From the NCBI GenBank assembly GCA_026126065.1, contig JAHCJY010000004.1, forward strand, positions 186,001 to 250,000: a DNA stretch of 64,000 nucleotides, in the 5' to 3' direction. The position numbers and the translations under genes were made by a program. Origin of the DNA: Bauldia sp. (GTDB taxonomy: Bacteria > Pseudomonadota > Alphaproteobacteria > Rhizobiales > Kaistiaceae). The first letter of the stretch is position 1. Each line of letters opens with the position of its first letter. This document shows, one piece after another, positions 23,639 through 33,585 of this stretch. The notes beneath the pieces were generated by a model. The model did not search any database. It was not told where the DNA came from and saw only the letters and a list, made by a program, of their open reading frames with translations.

Positions 23639-25060
23639 TCAGATGTGGATCACACGGCCGTAGGCCGACAGCACGCTCTCGTGCATCGCCTCCGACAGGG
23701 TCGGGTGCGGGAACACGGCGTGGATCAGTTCCTCCTCGGTGGTCTCGAGGTTCATCGCGATCACGAAGCCCTGGATCAGCTCCGTCACCTCCGCGCCCAC
23801 CATGTGCGCGCCGAGGAGCTGGCCCGTCTTCGCGTCGAACACGGTCTTCACGAAACCGTCCGGCTCGCCGAGCGCGATGGCCTTGCCGTTGCCGACGAAC
23901 GGGAACCGACCGACCTTCACCTCGCGTCCCTCCGCCTTCGCCTTCGCCTCGGTGAGCCCGACGCTCGCGACCTGCGGGCTGCAGTAGGTGCAGCCAGGAA
24001 TACGACTCCGGTCGAGCGGATGGACATCCTTGCCGGCGATCGCCTCGACACACAGGACGCCCTCGTGCTCCGCCTTGTGCGCCAGCAGCGGCCCGCCGGC
24101 GACGTCGCCGATGGCATAGACGCCCGGCACGCTGGTGCGGCCGATGCCGTCCGTGACAATCACGCCGCGCTCGATCTTCACGCCAATCGTTTCGAGACCG
24201 AAACCTTCGATGTTGCCGACGACACCAACGGCGGAGATCAGGCGTTCGGCGGTGACCGTCTCGGTCTTGCCGTCGCCGAGATCGATGGTGGCGGTGACGG
24301 CGTCCGCCGCCTTCTCGACGTTCGTGACCTTCGCGCCGGTGAGGACCCGCATGCCCTGTTTCTGGAATCGTTTCAGTACGGTTGTAGACACTTCCTCATC
24401 TTCCACGGGAAGTACGTGTGGCAGCACCTCGACCAGCGTCACCTCGGCGCCCATCGTCCGGTAGAACGAGGCGAATTCGCTACCGATCGCGCCGGAGCCC
24501 ACCACGAGCAGCGACTTCGGCATGGCCTTCGGCGCCATCGCCTCGAAGTAGGTCCAGATGCGGTCGCCGTCGGGCTCCATGCCCGGCAGCACGCGCGGCC
24601 GAGCGCCGGTGGCGACGATGATATGCTTCGCGGCGTAGTCGCCGGCACCCAGCGCGCCGCGGGGGGCCGGCGCCTCGGACGCGGCGACGGTGATGCTACC
24701 TGGCGCGGTGATCGTCGCGGAGCCCCAGATCACCGGCACCTTGTTCTTCTTGAGGAGCCCGTCGACGCCCTTCGACAGCTGCGCGGCAACCTTCCGCGAC
24801 CGCTCGACGACGGCGCCCATCTCGAACCCGACGTTCTCGGCCGTGAGACCAAAGCGGTCGGGATGCTGGAGGTACGAATAGATCTCCGCGGAGCGAAGAA
24901 GCGCCTTGGTGGGGATGCAGCCCCAGTTGAGGCAGATGCCGCCGAGGTGCGAGCGTTCGACGATCGCTGTCTTCAGCCCCAGTTGCGCCGCGCGGATGGC
25001 GGCGACATAGCCGCCGGGGCCGGCGCCGATGATGATCACGTCGAAGGAGGTCTCGGCCAT
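23639..25060 (-). CDS. lpdA: Dihydrolipoyl dehydrogenase (E3)
   Basis: The 473-residue flavoprotein reoxidises dihydrolipoamide on PDH (and perhaps other 2-oxoacid dehydrogenases) with NAD+. FAD motif 'GAGPGGY' is at residues 12-18, the redox disulfide Cys43-Cys48 lies in 'GGICLNWGCIP', NAD motif 'GSGAIGSEF' is in the middle, and the catalytic His-Glu pair is in 'HAVFPHPTLSEA' near the C-terminus. A GTG four codons upstream is an alternative start. It is on the same strand as the pdh genes but 2.3 kb downstream, separated by GNAT, MFS and other genes, so it has its own promoter. Confidence 0.95.
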   Translation of the reverse strand: MAETSFDVIIIGAGPGGYVAAIRAAQLGLKTAIVERSHLGGICLNWGCIPTKALLRSAEIYSYLQHPDRFGLTAENVGFEMGAVVERSRKVAAQLSKGVDGLLKKNKVPVIWGSATITAPGSITVAASEAPAPRGALGAGDYAAKHIIVATGARPRVLPGMEPDGDRIWTYFEAMAPKAMPKSLLVVGSGAIGSEFASFYRTMGAEVTLVEVLPHVLPVEDEEVSTTVLKRFQKQGMRVLTGAKVTNVEKAADAVTATIDLGDGKTETVTAERLISAVGVVGNIEGFGLETIGVKIERGVIVTDGIGRTSVPGVYAIGDVAGGPLLAHKAEHEGVLCVEAIAGKDVHPLDRSRIPGCTYCSPQVASVGLTEAKAKAEGREVKVGRFPFVGNGKAIALGEPDGFVKTVFDAKTGQLLGAHMVGAEVTELIQGFVIAMNLETTEEELIHAVFPHPTLSEAMHESVLSAYGRVIHI

Positions 25061-25132
25061 GTCGGATCTCACGCGGGAAGTGGCCGGAAGCTAGGGCCGC
25101 GGCGACGACGCGAAAAGGCCGGGCCGGGGCGG

Positions 25133-25720
25133 TCAGCCATGCGGCTTCCGGAGGAGGAGCCAGGCGCCCGGATCATGGAGGGCGGGATCGGGCACCGACG
25201 GACGCGATCCGGCCTGCCCGTAGCCGTGGCGCCGGTAGAGCCGACGCGCGCCGTCGTTGCTGGCCGCGACGATGATCGCCATCCCCACCGGCGACGCGGC
25301 ACGGCCGACGGCATCGGCATGATCGAGGAGGCGGCCGCCGATGCCACGGCCGCGGAACTCCGGATAGACCGCAAGGACGTTGACGTACCAGTGGCCGGGC
25401 ACCTCGGCCTCGAGCTCGGTCATCGGCCGCACCAGCGGCGGGACGTCGGACAGGTCGACCGCGCCGCCCATCAGGGGATAGCCGACGAGAAGACCGGCCA
25501 CGGCGCCGTCGGCTTCGGCGAGGAATGCGTTGCGATAGGAGAAGCCGCCGGTCTCCCGGAGCGCCCGCGCCCGCCCGAAGTCGAGCGGCGACTGGCCGGG
25601 CGCGGCCAGGCCCTGCCACATCCGCACCGCAAGCCCCTGCGCGGCGATGTCGACGAGGACAGCGAGATGGGCGGCGTCGGCCGTTGCGGCCGGACGTATG
25701 ACAATTCCTTTCGTCGGCAA
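25133..25720 (-). CDS. GNAT family N-acetyltransferase
   Basis: A 195-residue acetyltransferase. The acetyl-CoA-binding motif A appears as 'VLAVYPEFRGRGIGGRLL' near residues 130-147, and motif B as 'ASNDGARRLYRRHGY'. The substrate is unknown. The start is a TTG at 25720, chosen because an AGGAGG lies 11 nt upstream and the conserved 'IVIRPAATADA' starts five codons later; frames extending further upstream overlap the divergent MFS gene. Confidence 0.85.
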   Translation of the reverse strand: MPTKGIVIRPAATADAAHLAVLVDIAAQGLAVRMWQGLAAPGQSPLDFGRARALRETGGFSYRNAFLAEADGAVAGLLVGYPLMGGAVDLSDVPPLVRPMTELEAEVPGHWYVNVLAVYPEFRGRGIGGRLLDHADAVGRAASPVGMAIIVAASNDGARRLYRRHGYGQAGSRPSVPDPALHDPGAWLLLRKPHG

Positions 25721-25785
25721 GCGCGAACGTTCCTCCTGCGCTAGTCTTGATCCAACGAACCTCAGGCTGGCCGCATCCCCGCTCC

Positions 25786-26988
25786 ATGTCAAAGCCCGCG
25801 GCACTCGCACTCCTCGCCACAACCCAGGTCGCGGTGCTGTCGCTGTGGTTCGCCACGGCGGCGGCCGGTCCGTCCCTCGCCGCCGAGTTCCGGTTGACGC
25901 CGGGGCGGCTCAGCCTTCTCGTGGCGGCCGTCTCGGCCGGCTTCGCGCTCGGCAGCGTGGTCTCCGCCGTGACCGGCCTTGCGGATCGCGTCGATCCGCG
26001 ACGCCTCTACGCCGCTTCAGCGTTGGCCGGAGCGCTTGCCAGTCTGTGGTTAATCCTCCTGGCCGACCCCGCATCGCCGCTGGCGCTCATCCTGCGGATC
26101 GCGACCGGCGCGGCGATGGCCGGCGTCTATCCAATCGGCATGAAGATCGCCGTGAGCTGGGCGGACCGCGATCGCGGCCTCCTGGTAGGTCTTCTCGTCG
26201 GCGCCCTGACACTCGGATCGGCATCGCCGCATCTCTTTGCCGTTGCGGCCGGTGTCGACTGGCGGCCGATCATGTGGCTGTCGACGGCCGCAGCGTTCGC
26301 GGGCGCCGTTGCGATCCTCTTCGTGCGGATGGGACCGGGGATCGCTCCCACAACCCGCTTCGAGCCGCGAATGGCGCTCCTGGCGGTTCGCGACCGGGCG
26401 CTCAGGCTCGCGAATCTCGGCTATCTCGGCCACATGTGGGAACTGTACGCGGTGTGGGGCTCGATCGCCGCGTATCTCGCGGCCAGCTTCGCGGCGCACG
26501 ACGCCATGTCGGACCCGAGGGGGGCGAGTGTCGCCGCGTTCGCGGTGGTTGGCATCGGCGCCCTCGGCGCTCTCGGGGGAGGCTACCTGGCGGATCGCAT
26601 CGGCCGAACCGCCACCACCATCGGCGCGCTCCTCGTCAGCGGCGCCTGCTGCCTTGTCGCCGGCGCCGTGTTCGGCGGACCGCCGGGCCTCGTCGTCGCA
26701 GTGTGCCTCGTGTGGGGAGTCTCCGTCATCGCGGATTCCGCGCAGTTCTCCGCAACCGTCAGCGAGTTGTCGCCGCCGGGGCTGACGGGCACGATGCTCA
26801 CCGTGCAGACCGCGGCGGGTTTCGCGCTGACGCTTGCGACGGTGCAGCTCGTTCCGCTTCTCGCGGACCGGATCGGCTGGAACTGGGCGTTCGCACCGCT
26901 CGCGATCGGCCCGCTGGTGGGCGCCTTCGCGATGTGGCGGCTGCGCGGGCTGCCGGCGGCGAGCCGCCTCGCCAACGGCCGACGCTAG
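25786..26988 (+). CDS. MFS transporter
   Basis: A 400-residue protein with about twelve hydrophobic helices. The MFS A-like loop follows helix 2 as 'GLADRVDPRRLY', and the equivalent in the second half is 'GGYLADRIGRTATT'. 'TGAAMAGVYPIGMKIAV' resembles the helix-5 region of nitrate/nitrite- or CynX-type members. The substrate cannot be predicted. It is divergent from the GNAT gene; the start at 25786 begins helix 1 promptly. Confidence 0.85.
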   Translation: MSKPAALALLATTQVAVLSLWFATAAAGPSLAAEFRLTPGRLSLLVAAVSAGFALGSVVSAVTGLADRVDPRRLYAASALAGALASLWLILLADPASPLALILRIATGAAMAGVYPIGMKIAVSWADRDRGLLVGLLVGALTLGSASPHLFAVAAGVDWRPIMWLSTAAAFAGAVAILFVRMGPGIAPTTRFEPRMALLAVRDRALRLANLGYLGHMWELYAVWGSIAAYLAASFAAHDAMSDPRGASVAAFAVVGIGALGALGGGYLADRIGRTATTIGALLVSGACCLVAGAVFGGPPGLVVAVCLVWGVSVIADSAQFSATVSELSPPGLTGTMLTVQTAAGFALTLATVQLVPLLADRIGWNWAFAPLAIGPLVGAFAMWRLRGLPAASRLANGRR

Positions 26989-26998
26989 CGAGCTAGCG
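26983..26998. other. Palindrome carrying the stop codons of two convergent genes
   Basis: CGCTAGC-GA-GCTAGCG is a perfect 7-bp inverted repeat. The TAG inside each arm ends the MFS gene on the plus strand and the small exported protein on the minus strand. It is short and has no T-run, so terminator function is doubtful. Confidence 0.5.
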
Positions 26999-27313
26999 GC
27001 AGATCGGTGGCTCCAGACGCACCTCGAACTGGCGTGGACCGACGAGAGGCGGACCCTTCTGCGGTGTCGTGACGATGCGCGCCAGCACAGAGCAGGTGAT
27101 CCCGGCGATCTCGTAAAGGTCGGAGCCAATATAGGCGATCGAGATGATCTCCCCGACGGCATCAGGCACGCCGCCCGCCGCCGCGGCGTTGATGACGGCC
27201 TGGAGTTCAGCCATCCGCTGGTGCTGCGGTGGCAGTGCCGCGTAGGCCGAAGAGCCGGCGAGGATCAGCGTCGCGGCGATTACAGCAAGGCTGCGCTGCA
27301 GGATCAGACGCAT
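26993..27313 (-). CDS. Small exported protein, uncharacterised
   Basis: A 106-residue protein with a clear signal peptide (residues 1-25, 'VIAATLILAGSSAYA' then cleavage). The mature part is ~80 residues with two cysteines ('GITCSVLAR' and 'PPICR') that may form a disulfide in the periplasm. I recognise no family. It lies 47 bp downstream of pdhC on the opposite side of the MFS gene, convergent with MFS. GGGAGG lies before the ATG. Confidence 0.7.
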   Translation of the reverse strand: MRLILQRSLAVIAATLILAGSSAYAALPPQHQRMAELQAVINAAAAGGVPDAVGEIISIAYIGSDLYEIAGITCSVLARIVTTPQKGPPLVGPRQFEVRLEPPICR

Positions 27314-27360
27314 CGGGCTTCCTCCCTTGGCCTTGGGAGAGAATAGCCATTGGCGAGGGT

Positions 27361-28803
27361 TCAGACCAGCATCCCGGCAGGCTTCTCGATATGCCGCTTG
27401 AACGCCTTCAGGAGTTCCGCAGCGATGGCGCCATCGACGGCACGGTGGTCGGCGGAGAGCGTCACGGTCATCACCGTTGCCACCGCAACATTGCCCGAAT
27501 GGACCACGGCACGCTCCATCCCGGCGCCGACGGCAAGGATCGAGGACTGCGGCGGGTTGATCACGGCGGCGAATTCGCGCGTGCCGTACATGCCGAGGTT
27601 CGACACCGAGGTCGAGCCGCCCTGGTATTCCTCCGGCAGGAGCTTTCGGGCGCGGGCGCGCTCCGCGAAGTCCTTCATCTCGTTGGATATCTCCGACAGC
27701 GGCTTCGTCTCGGCCCGGCGGACGACGGGCGTGATGAGGCCGCCGGGGATGGCGACCGCTACGCCGATGTCGGCGTGCCGGTGGTGCAGCATGCCGGCTT
27801 CCGTCCAGGTGACATTGGCCGCGGGCACGTCGTGGAGCGCCATGGAAAGCGCCTTGATGACCATGTCGTTGATCGAGACGCGCCAGACGGGCTTGCCGTC
27901 CTCACCCTCGGGCGCGGACTGATTGATCTCCATGCGGAGCCGCATCAGCGCGTCGATTTCGGTATCGACCGTCAGATAGATATGCGGGATCGTCTGCTTC
28001 GCCTCGGTCAGACGGCGCGCGATGATCCTCCGGAGGCTGTCGTGTGGCTTCAGCTCATACGAGCCCTTGGGATAGACGGCGAGGATGCTCTTGTCCGCAA
28101 CCGCGGCGGGGGCGGATGCCGCGGTCGCTGATCCGGGTGTCGGCTGGGCGGCGGGCTTCCCGGCGACGCCGGTCTTCCGTGCGGCTTCGATGTCGGCCTT
28201 CACGATGCGGCCCTGCGGGCCTGAGCCCGAGACGCCGGTCAGGTCGATGCCGGCTTCCTTCGCAAGGCGGCGGGCGAGCGGTGAAGCAACGATGCGGTGT
28301 TGGGCGCCGTTGGCTTTCGTCGAGACGGCGGGCTTCGACGGTCCTCCCGCGGCGCCACTGGAAGGGTCCTCTCCCCCCTTGAGGGGGAGAGACAGAGAGG
28401 GGGGTGTGGTCGCGACGGGTGCTGAGGGCGGGGTGGCTGACATTGGCGAAGGAGCGTGGGGCATACCCCCCTCCCGAACCTCCCCCTCAAGGGGGGAGGG
28501 GTTTCCCTTCGCGACGCTCGCAACTGCGTCCCCGGCACTGTTTCCTGTCGAACCCGCATCGGCGCCGTCGCTCAGCCGCGCGATCACGGCGTTCACCTTC
28601 ACGCCGACGGTGCCGGCAGGAACGAGGATCGCCTCCACCGTGCCGTCGTCGGCGGCTTCCACTTCCATGGTGGCCTTGTCGGTCTCGATCTCGGCGATCA
28701 GATCGCCGGCGGAAACCTTGTCGCCGGCTTTCACCAGCCACTTGGCCAGCGTCCCCTCCTCCATCGTCGGCGACAGGGCCGGCATGAGGATGTCGATCGC
28801 CAT
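27361..28803 (-). CDS. pdhC: Pyruvate dehydrogenase E2, dihydrolipoyllysine acetyltransferase
   Basis: The 480-residue core subunit transfers acetyl groups from lipoyl-lysine to CoA. Residues 1-78 are a lipoyl domain with Lys43 in 'ETDKATMEV'. Residues ~155-195 are the peripheral-subunit-binding domain ('SPLARRLAKEAG'), and the rest is the catalytic domain with the active-site 'DHRAVDG' near the end. The linker at about residues 100-146 is encoded by a palindromic repeat element (28367-28501), read in frame as '[12 protein letters not shown]' and '[12 protein letters not shown]'. The start overlaps nothing but lies 4 bp after the DUF5076 stop. Confidence 0.95.
   Translation of the reverse strand: MAIDILMPALSPTMEEGTLAKWLVKAGDKVSAGDLIAEIETDKATMEVEAADDGTVEAILVPAGTVGVKVNAVIARLSDGADAGSTGNSAGDAVASVAKGNPSPLEGEVREGGMPHAPSPMSATPPSAPVATTPPSLSLPLKGGEDPSSGAAGGPSKPAVSTKANGAQHRIVASPLARRLAKEAGIDLTGVSGSGPQGRIVKADIEAARKTGVAGKPAAQPTPGSATAASAPAAVADKSILAVYPKGSYELKPHDSLRRIIARRLTEAKQTIPHIYLTVDTEIDALMRLRMEINQSAPEGEDGKPVWRVSINDMVIKALSMALHDVPAANVTWTEAGMLHHRHADIGVAVAIPGGLITPVVRRAETKPLSEISNEMKDFAERARARKLLPEEYQGGSTSVSNLGMYGTREFAAVINPPQSSILAVGAGMERAVVHSGNVAVATVMTVTLSADHRAVDGAIAAELLKAFKRHIEKPAGMLV
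28367..28501. repeat. Palindromic repeat inside pdhC, in frame
   Basis: TCCTCTCCCCCCTTGAGGGGGAGAG at one end and CCTCCCCCTCAAGGGGGGAGGGG at the other are inverted around ~85 nt. The sequence lies wholly inside the pdhC linker, keeps frame, and matches the element in pdhB at 30152-30281. It is the coding form of a repeat that is otherwise intergenic. Confidence 0.85.
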
Positions 28804-28807
28804 CGGG

Positions 28808-29107
28808 TCAGTGACCCTTCCGCTCGGACGTGAGGCCGACATCGGTCGCGCGGCCGAGTTCGGCCTCGAACATCGCAACGATCGCGGCAAGGGCCTCGTC
28901 CTGGCTGCTGACGCCTTCCTTCTCGAAGGCGCGCGCGGCGTGGCGGGCGATGTCGACGAGGAGCATGCCCCACATCGCCGGGTCGTCGAAGGCGCGCATG
29001 AAGGAGATCGAAAGGCCGCCGTCGATCACGAAGGCGCGCAGCACCTCCACCGCGTCGTCGTTTCCGACCGCATCCGGTGGCAGCGGCTGTTCCTTGGCTT
29101 TTCCCAT
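28808..29107 (-). CDS. DUF5076 domain-containing protein
   Basis: A 99-residue acidic protein sitting between pdhB and pdhC. The pattern 'AVEVLRAFVIDGGLSISFMRAF' followed by 'WGMLLVDIARHAARAFE' is the DUF5076 signature. Such genes occur at this place in many Hyphomicrobiales, which suggests a link with the PDH complex, but no function is known. It is 6 bp after pdhB and 4 bp before pdhC, so it belongs to the operon. Confidence 0.85.
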   Translation of the reverse strand: MGKAKEQPLPPDAVGNDDAVEVLRAFVIDGGLSISFMRAFDDPAMWGMLLVDIARHAARAFEKEGVSSQDEALAAIVAMFEAELGRATDVGLTSERKGH

Positions 29108-29113
29108 CTCTCC

Positions 29114-30562
29114 CTACCTGTAGGTGACGGCCTTCACGGCCGCGACGATCTCGGCGACCGAAGGTAGCGCAAGTTTCTCGAGATTGGCGGCATAAGGCAT
29201 CGGGACGTCCTTGCCGGCGATGCGGAGGACCGGTGCATCGAGCCAGTCGAACGCCTCCTCCATGACGCGGGCCGAGATCTCCGCGCCGATCGACGCGACC
29301 GGCCAGCCTTCCTCGATGGTCACGCCGCGGCCGGTCTTCTTCACAGATGCGATGACGGTCTCGATGTCGAGCGGCCGGAGCGAGCGAAGGTCGACGATCT
29401 CGGCGGCGATGTTCTCCTTCGCCAGTTCTTCCGCGGCCTGCTCGGCGTAGCGCATGCCGATGCCGAAGGAGACGAGGGTGACGTCGGTGCCTTCCCGCGC
29501 GATCCGGGCCTTGCCTATCGGGACGAGGATGTCGTCGCCCTTCGGCACTTCTCCGGTCGTACCGTAGAGGATCTCGTTCTCGAGGAAGACGACCGGGTTG
29601 GGGTCGCGGATCGCCGCCTTGAGGAGACCCTTGAAGTCGGCCGCGGTGTACGGCTGCACCACTTTGAGGCCCGGGACGTGCGCGAACCACGACGCGAAGT
29701 CCTGGCTGTGCTGGGCGGCGACGCGGGCGGCCGCGCCGTTCGGGCCGCGGAAGACCATCGGTACCCCCACCTGGCCGCCCGACATGTAGCGCGTCTTGGC
29801 GGCCGAGTTGACGATCTGGTCCATCGCCTGCATCGCGAAGTTCCAGGTCATGAATTCGACGATCGGGCGGAGCCCCGCGAGCGCGGCGCCCACTCCGAGA
29901 CCGGCGAAGCCGTGCTCTGTGATGGGCGTGTCGTAGACGCGGTTCGGGCCGAACTCGTCGAGGAGGCCCTGGGTGACCTTGTAGGCGCCCTGATACTCGC
30001 CGACCTCCTCGCCGATGATGAAGACGTCCGGGTCGCGGCGCATCTCCTCCGCCATCGCATCGCGAAGCGCCTCGCGGACGGTCTGGGTGACGAATTCGCC
30101 CGATGGCCTGGCGTTCTCGGCGGTTGCACCCACCGCGGCGGCAGTCGGATCGTCCTCTCCCCCCTTGAGGGGGAGAGACAGAGAGGGGGGTGCCGACGCG
30201 ACGGGCGATCCGTGCTGACTCTCCGGCCGAGGAGCGTGCGGCTTACCCCCCTCCCTAACCTCCCCCTCAAGGGGGGAGGGGCTAGGTGCGACAACGCGCA
30301 GGGGATCAGCAGCGCGCGCCGTACCCCCGCTCAGCCTTGCGATCACCGCGTTGACCTTCACGCCTCCGGTGCCTTCGGGAACGAGGATCGCCTCGATCCG
30401 GCCATCGTCGGCGGCTTCGACTTCCATGGTGGCTTTGTCGGTCTCGATCTCGGCGATGACATCGCCGGCCGTCACGAGGTCGCCCTCGTGCTTGAGCCAT
30501 TTCGCGAGCCGGCCCTCCTCCATGGTGGGCGACAGCGCGGGCATGAGGATGTCGATGGACAT
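29114..30562 (-). CDS. pdhB: Pyruvate dehydrogenase E1 beta subunit with lipoyl domain
   Basis: The 482-residue protein carries an N-terminal lipoyl domain (1-78, Lys43 in 'ETDKATMEV'), a feature of alphaproteobacterial PdhB, followed by a linker and the transketolase-like beta subunit ('[17 protein letters not shown]' near 150; 'LIGFAG'-type loop '[15 protein letters not shown]'). With PdhA it decarboxylates pyruvate. Linker residues ~94-137 are encoded by an in-frame palindromic repeat ('[12 protein letters not shown]' ... '[12 protein letters not shown]') nearly the same as that in pdhC. It is 9 bp downstream of pdhA. Confidence 0.95.
   Translation of the reverse strand: MSIDILMPALSPTMEEGRLAKWLKHEGDLVTAGDVIAEIETDKATMEVEAADDGRIEAILVPEGTGGVKVNAVIARLSGGTARAADPLRVVAPSPSPLEGEVREGGKPHAPRPESQHGSPVASAPPSLSLPLKGGEDDPTAAAVGATAENARPSGEFVTQTVREALRDAMAEEMRRDPDVFIIGEEVGEYQGAYKVTQGLLDEFGPNRVYDTPITEHGFAGLGVGAALAGLRPIVEFMTWNFAMQAMDQIVNSAAKTRYMSGGQVGVPMVFRGPNGAAARVAAQHSQDFASWFAHVPGLKVVQPYTAADFKGLLKAAIRDPNPVVFLENEILYGTTGEVPKGDDILVPIGKARIAREGTDVTLVSFGIGMRYAEQAAEELAKENIAAEIVDLRSLRPLDIETVIASVKKTGRGVTIEEGWPVASIGAEISARVMEEAFDWLDAPVLRIAGKDVPMPYAANLEKLALPSVAEIVAAVKAVTYR
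30152..30281. repeat. Palindromic repeat inside pdhB, in frame
   Basis: TCCTCTCCCCCCTTGAGGGGGAGAG and the inverted CCTCCCCCTCAAGGGGGGAGGGG flank ~80 nt. Ends and reading frame are the same as in the pdhC copy at 28367-28501, while the centre differs. It encodes most of the linker between the lipoyl and catalytic regions. Confidence 0.85.
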
Positions 30563-30571
30563 GTTTCTCGT

Positions 30572-31600
30572 TCAGGCCAGGACGTCGGTCCAGAGTTCCG
30601 ACGGATCCGGCAGCGGCGCTCCTTGCGCGAAGTCGGCGGCGGCCGAGACCATCGCGCGAACTTCGGCGTCGATCGCCTTGAGGTCGTCCTCGCTGGCCCA
30701 GCCGTTCTCGATGAGGCGGAGGCGGACGTGCTCGATGGCGTCGCGGCCCTGGCGGATCTTGTCGACTTCCTCGCGCGTCCGGTATTTCGCCGGGTCCGAC
30801 ATCGAGTGACCGCGGTAGCGGTAGGTCAGCATTTCGAGGATGTACGGCCCCTTCCCGCTTCGTGCCCAGTCGAGCGCCCGCTTGCCGGCATCATAGACGG
30901 CGTGGATGTCCATGCCGTCGACCTGTTCGCCGGGAATGTCGAAAGAGGCGCCGCGACGGGAGAAGTCGGACTGCGCGGTCGCGCGCTCCGCCGACGTGCC
31001 CATGGCGTAGCGGTTGTTCTCGACGACATAGACGACCGGCAGCTTCCACAACCCGGCCATGTTGAAGCTCTCGTAGACCTGGCCCTGGTTGGCGGCACCC
31101 TCCCCAAAATAGGTGATGCAGACCTTCCCGTCCTTGCGGTACCGGTTGGCGAAGGCGATGCCGGTGCCGAGCGGTACCTGTGCGCCGACGATGCCGTGGC
31201 CGCCGTAGAACGCCTTCTCGACGCTGAACATGTGCATCGAACCGCCCTTGCCGCGCGAATAGCCCGCAGCGCGGCCGGTCAACTCGGCCATGACGCCCTT
31301 CGGGTCCATGCCGGTCGCCAGCATGTGGCCGTGGTCGCGGTAGGCGGTGATGACCTGGTCGCCCGGACGCATCGCTGCCGTCAAACCGGTCACCACGGCT
31401 TCCTGGCCGATGTAGAGGTGGCAGAAGCCGCCGATCAGGCCCATGCCGTACATCTGGCCCGCGCGCTCCTCGAAACGGCGGATCAGGAGCATGTCGCGAT
31501 AAGCCTTCAGTTCGGCCGACCGGTCGAAGAAGGCGAGCGCCGGTGATGCCTGCGCCGGCTCGCTCACGCGCCGAAGGGCGCCCTTTGCCTTGTCGCTCAT
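30572..31600 (-). CDS. pdhA: Pyruvate dehydrogenase E1 alpha subunit
   Basis: The 342-residue subunit binds thiamine diphosphate. 'GQEAVVTGL' and 'AYRDHGHMLATG' belong to the alpha-subunit active site. The ThDP motif 'GEGAANQGQVYESFNMAGL' ends in the diagnostic Asn, and 'RYRGHSMSDP' is the conserved phosphorylation-loop-like segment. The start ATG at 31600 has GGAGCGG upstream and is where homologues begin. It leads the pdhA-pdhB-DUF5076-pdhC operon; a 179-bp gap before it should hold the promoter. Confidence 0.96.
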   Translation of the reverse strand: MSDKAKGALRRVSEPAQASPALAFFDRSAELKAYRDMLLIRRFEERAGQMYGMGLIGGFCHLYIGQEAVVTGLTAAMRPGDQVITAYRDHGHMLATGMDPKGVMAELTGRAAGYSRGKGGSMHMFSVEKAFYGGHGIVGAQVPLGTGIAFANRYRKDGKVCITYFGEGAANQGQVYESFNMAGLWKLPVVYVVENNRYAMGTSAERATAQSDFSRRGASFDIPGEQVDGMDIHAVYDAGKRALDWARSGKGPYILEMLTYRYRGHSMSDPAKYRTREEVDKIRQGRDAIEHVRLRLIENGWASEDDLKAIDAEVRAMVSAAADFAQGAPLPDPSELWTDVLA

Positions 31601-31779
31601 GCGGTTGACCGCTCCATGAGCGTCCAACGCTAGAACAGGTCGGTTGCTCCTCCAATAACAACGCCGAGATCGACGCGATCGTCCCTGCCGCATCAAGTCA
31701 TTGATCGGGCTGCATGAACCGGTGGCGATGCGGTACCAACATGGCTGGCCTGCGGTGCTGGCCGCGGCCATCGCCTTGG

Positions 31780-32088
31780 TCAGGGAACGATGATGACGTC
31801 GTTGGGGCCGATGATGTTGAGGCTGCGGCGGGCGCGCTCGTCGACCATGTCGGGGTCGAGCGTCTGGGGTCGCAGCAGGGAGGCGCGGCGCTCATAGGCC
31901 GCCGTTTCCTCCCGAAGCGCGGCGAGTTCCGCCTCGAGGGCGAGGCCCTGCGCATCGAAGTATTCGCGCGCCATGATCCCGTATGAGCCGTGAAAGGCGT
32001 GAAAGCCAAAATAGCCGAGGAACGCCGCCGCGATGACCGGGAGCACCAGCTTCCGGAGCGGCGAGCGGTTGATGGTGGCTGCGGTCAT
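31780..32088 (-). CDS. ftsB: FtsB/DivIC-family septum formation initiator
   Basis: A 102-residue bitopic membrane protein: short basic N-terminus, one helix ('LVLPVIAAAFLGYFGFHAF', ~15-33), then a coiled coil ('FDAQGLALEAELAALREETAAY') and a conserved C-terminal 'DMVDERARRSLNI'. In the divisome FtsB bridges FtsL and FtsQ in the periplasm. The place between eno and pdhA is the normal one in Hyphomicrobiales, which supports the call. An ATG 11 codons upstream is possible but adds only basic residues. Confidence 0.87.
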   Translation of the reverse strand: MTAATINRSPLRKLVLPVIAAAFLGYFGFHAFHGSYGIMAREYFDAQGLALEAELAALREETAAYERRASLLRPQTLDPDMVDERARRSLNIIGPNDVIIVP

Positions 32089-32172
32089 GCGCGGGGCGGT
32101 CCGGGAGCGGTCCCGCGACACTGACCAAGGATGCTTAACGGGAGCTAAAGAATGCCCCGGAATTTGGCCCGG

Positions 32173-33471
<1,299 letters not shown>

Positions 33472-33585
33472 TCAGCGCGCCTCTTGCAGCGAGCCGCGCG
33501 GCGGCTTCTAACCGACGCAAGGCCGGTCCGGAAGGGGCGGCAAGGGGCGGAACCGCAAGCCTGCCATGCCGTTCGGACAAGTATC

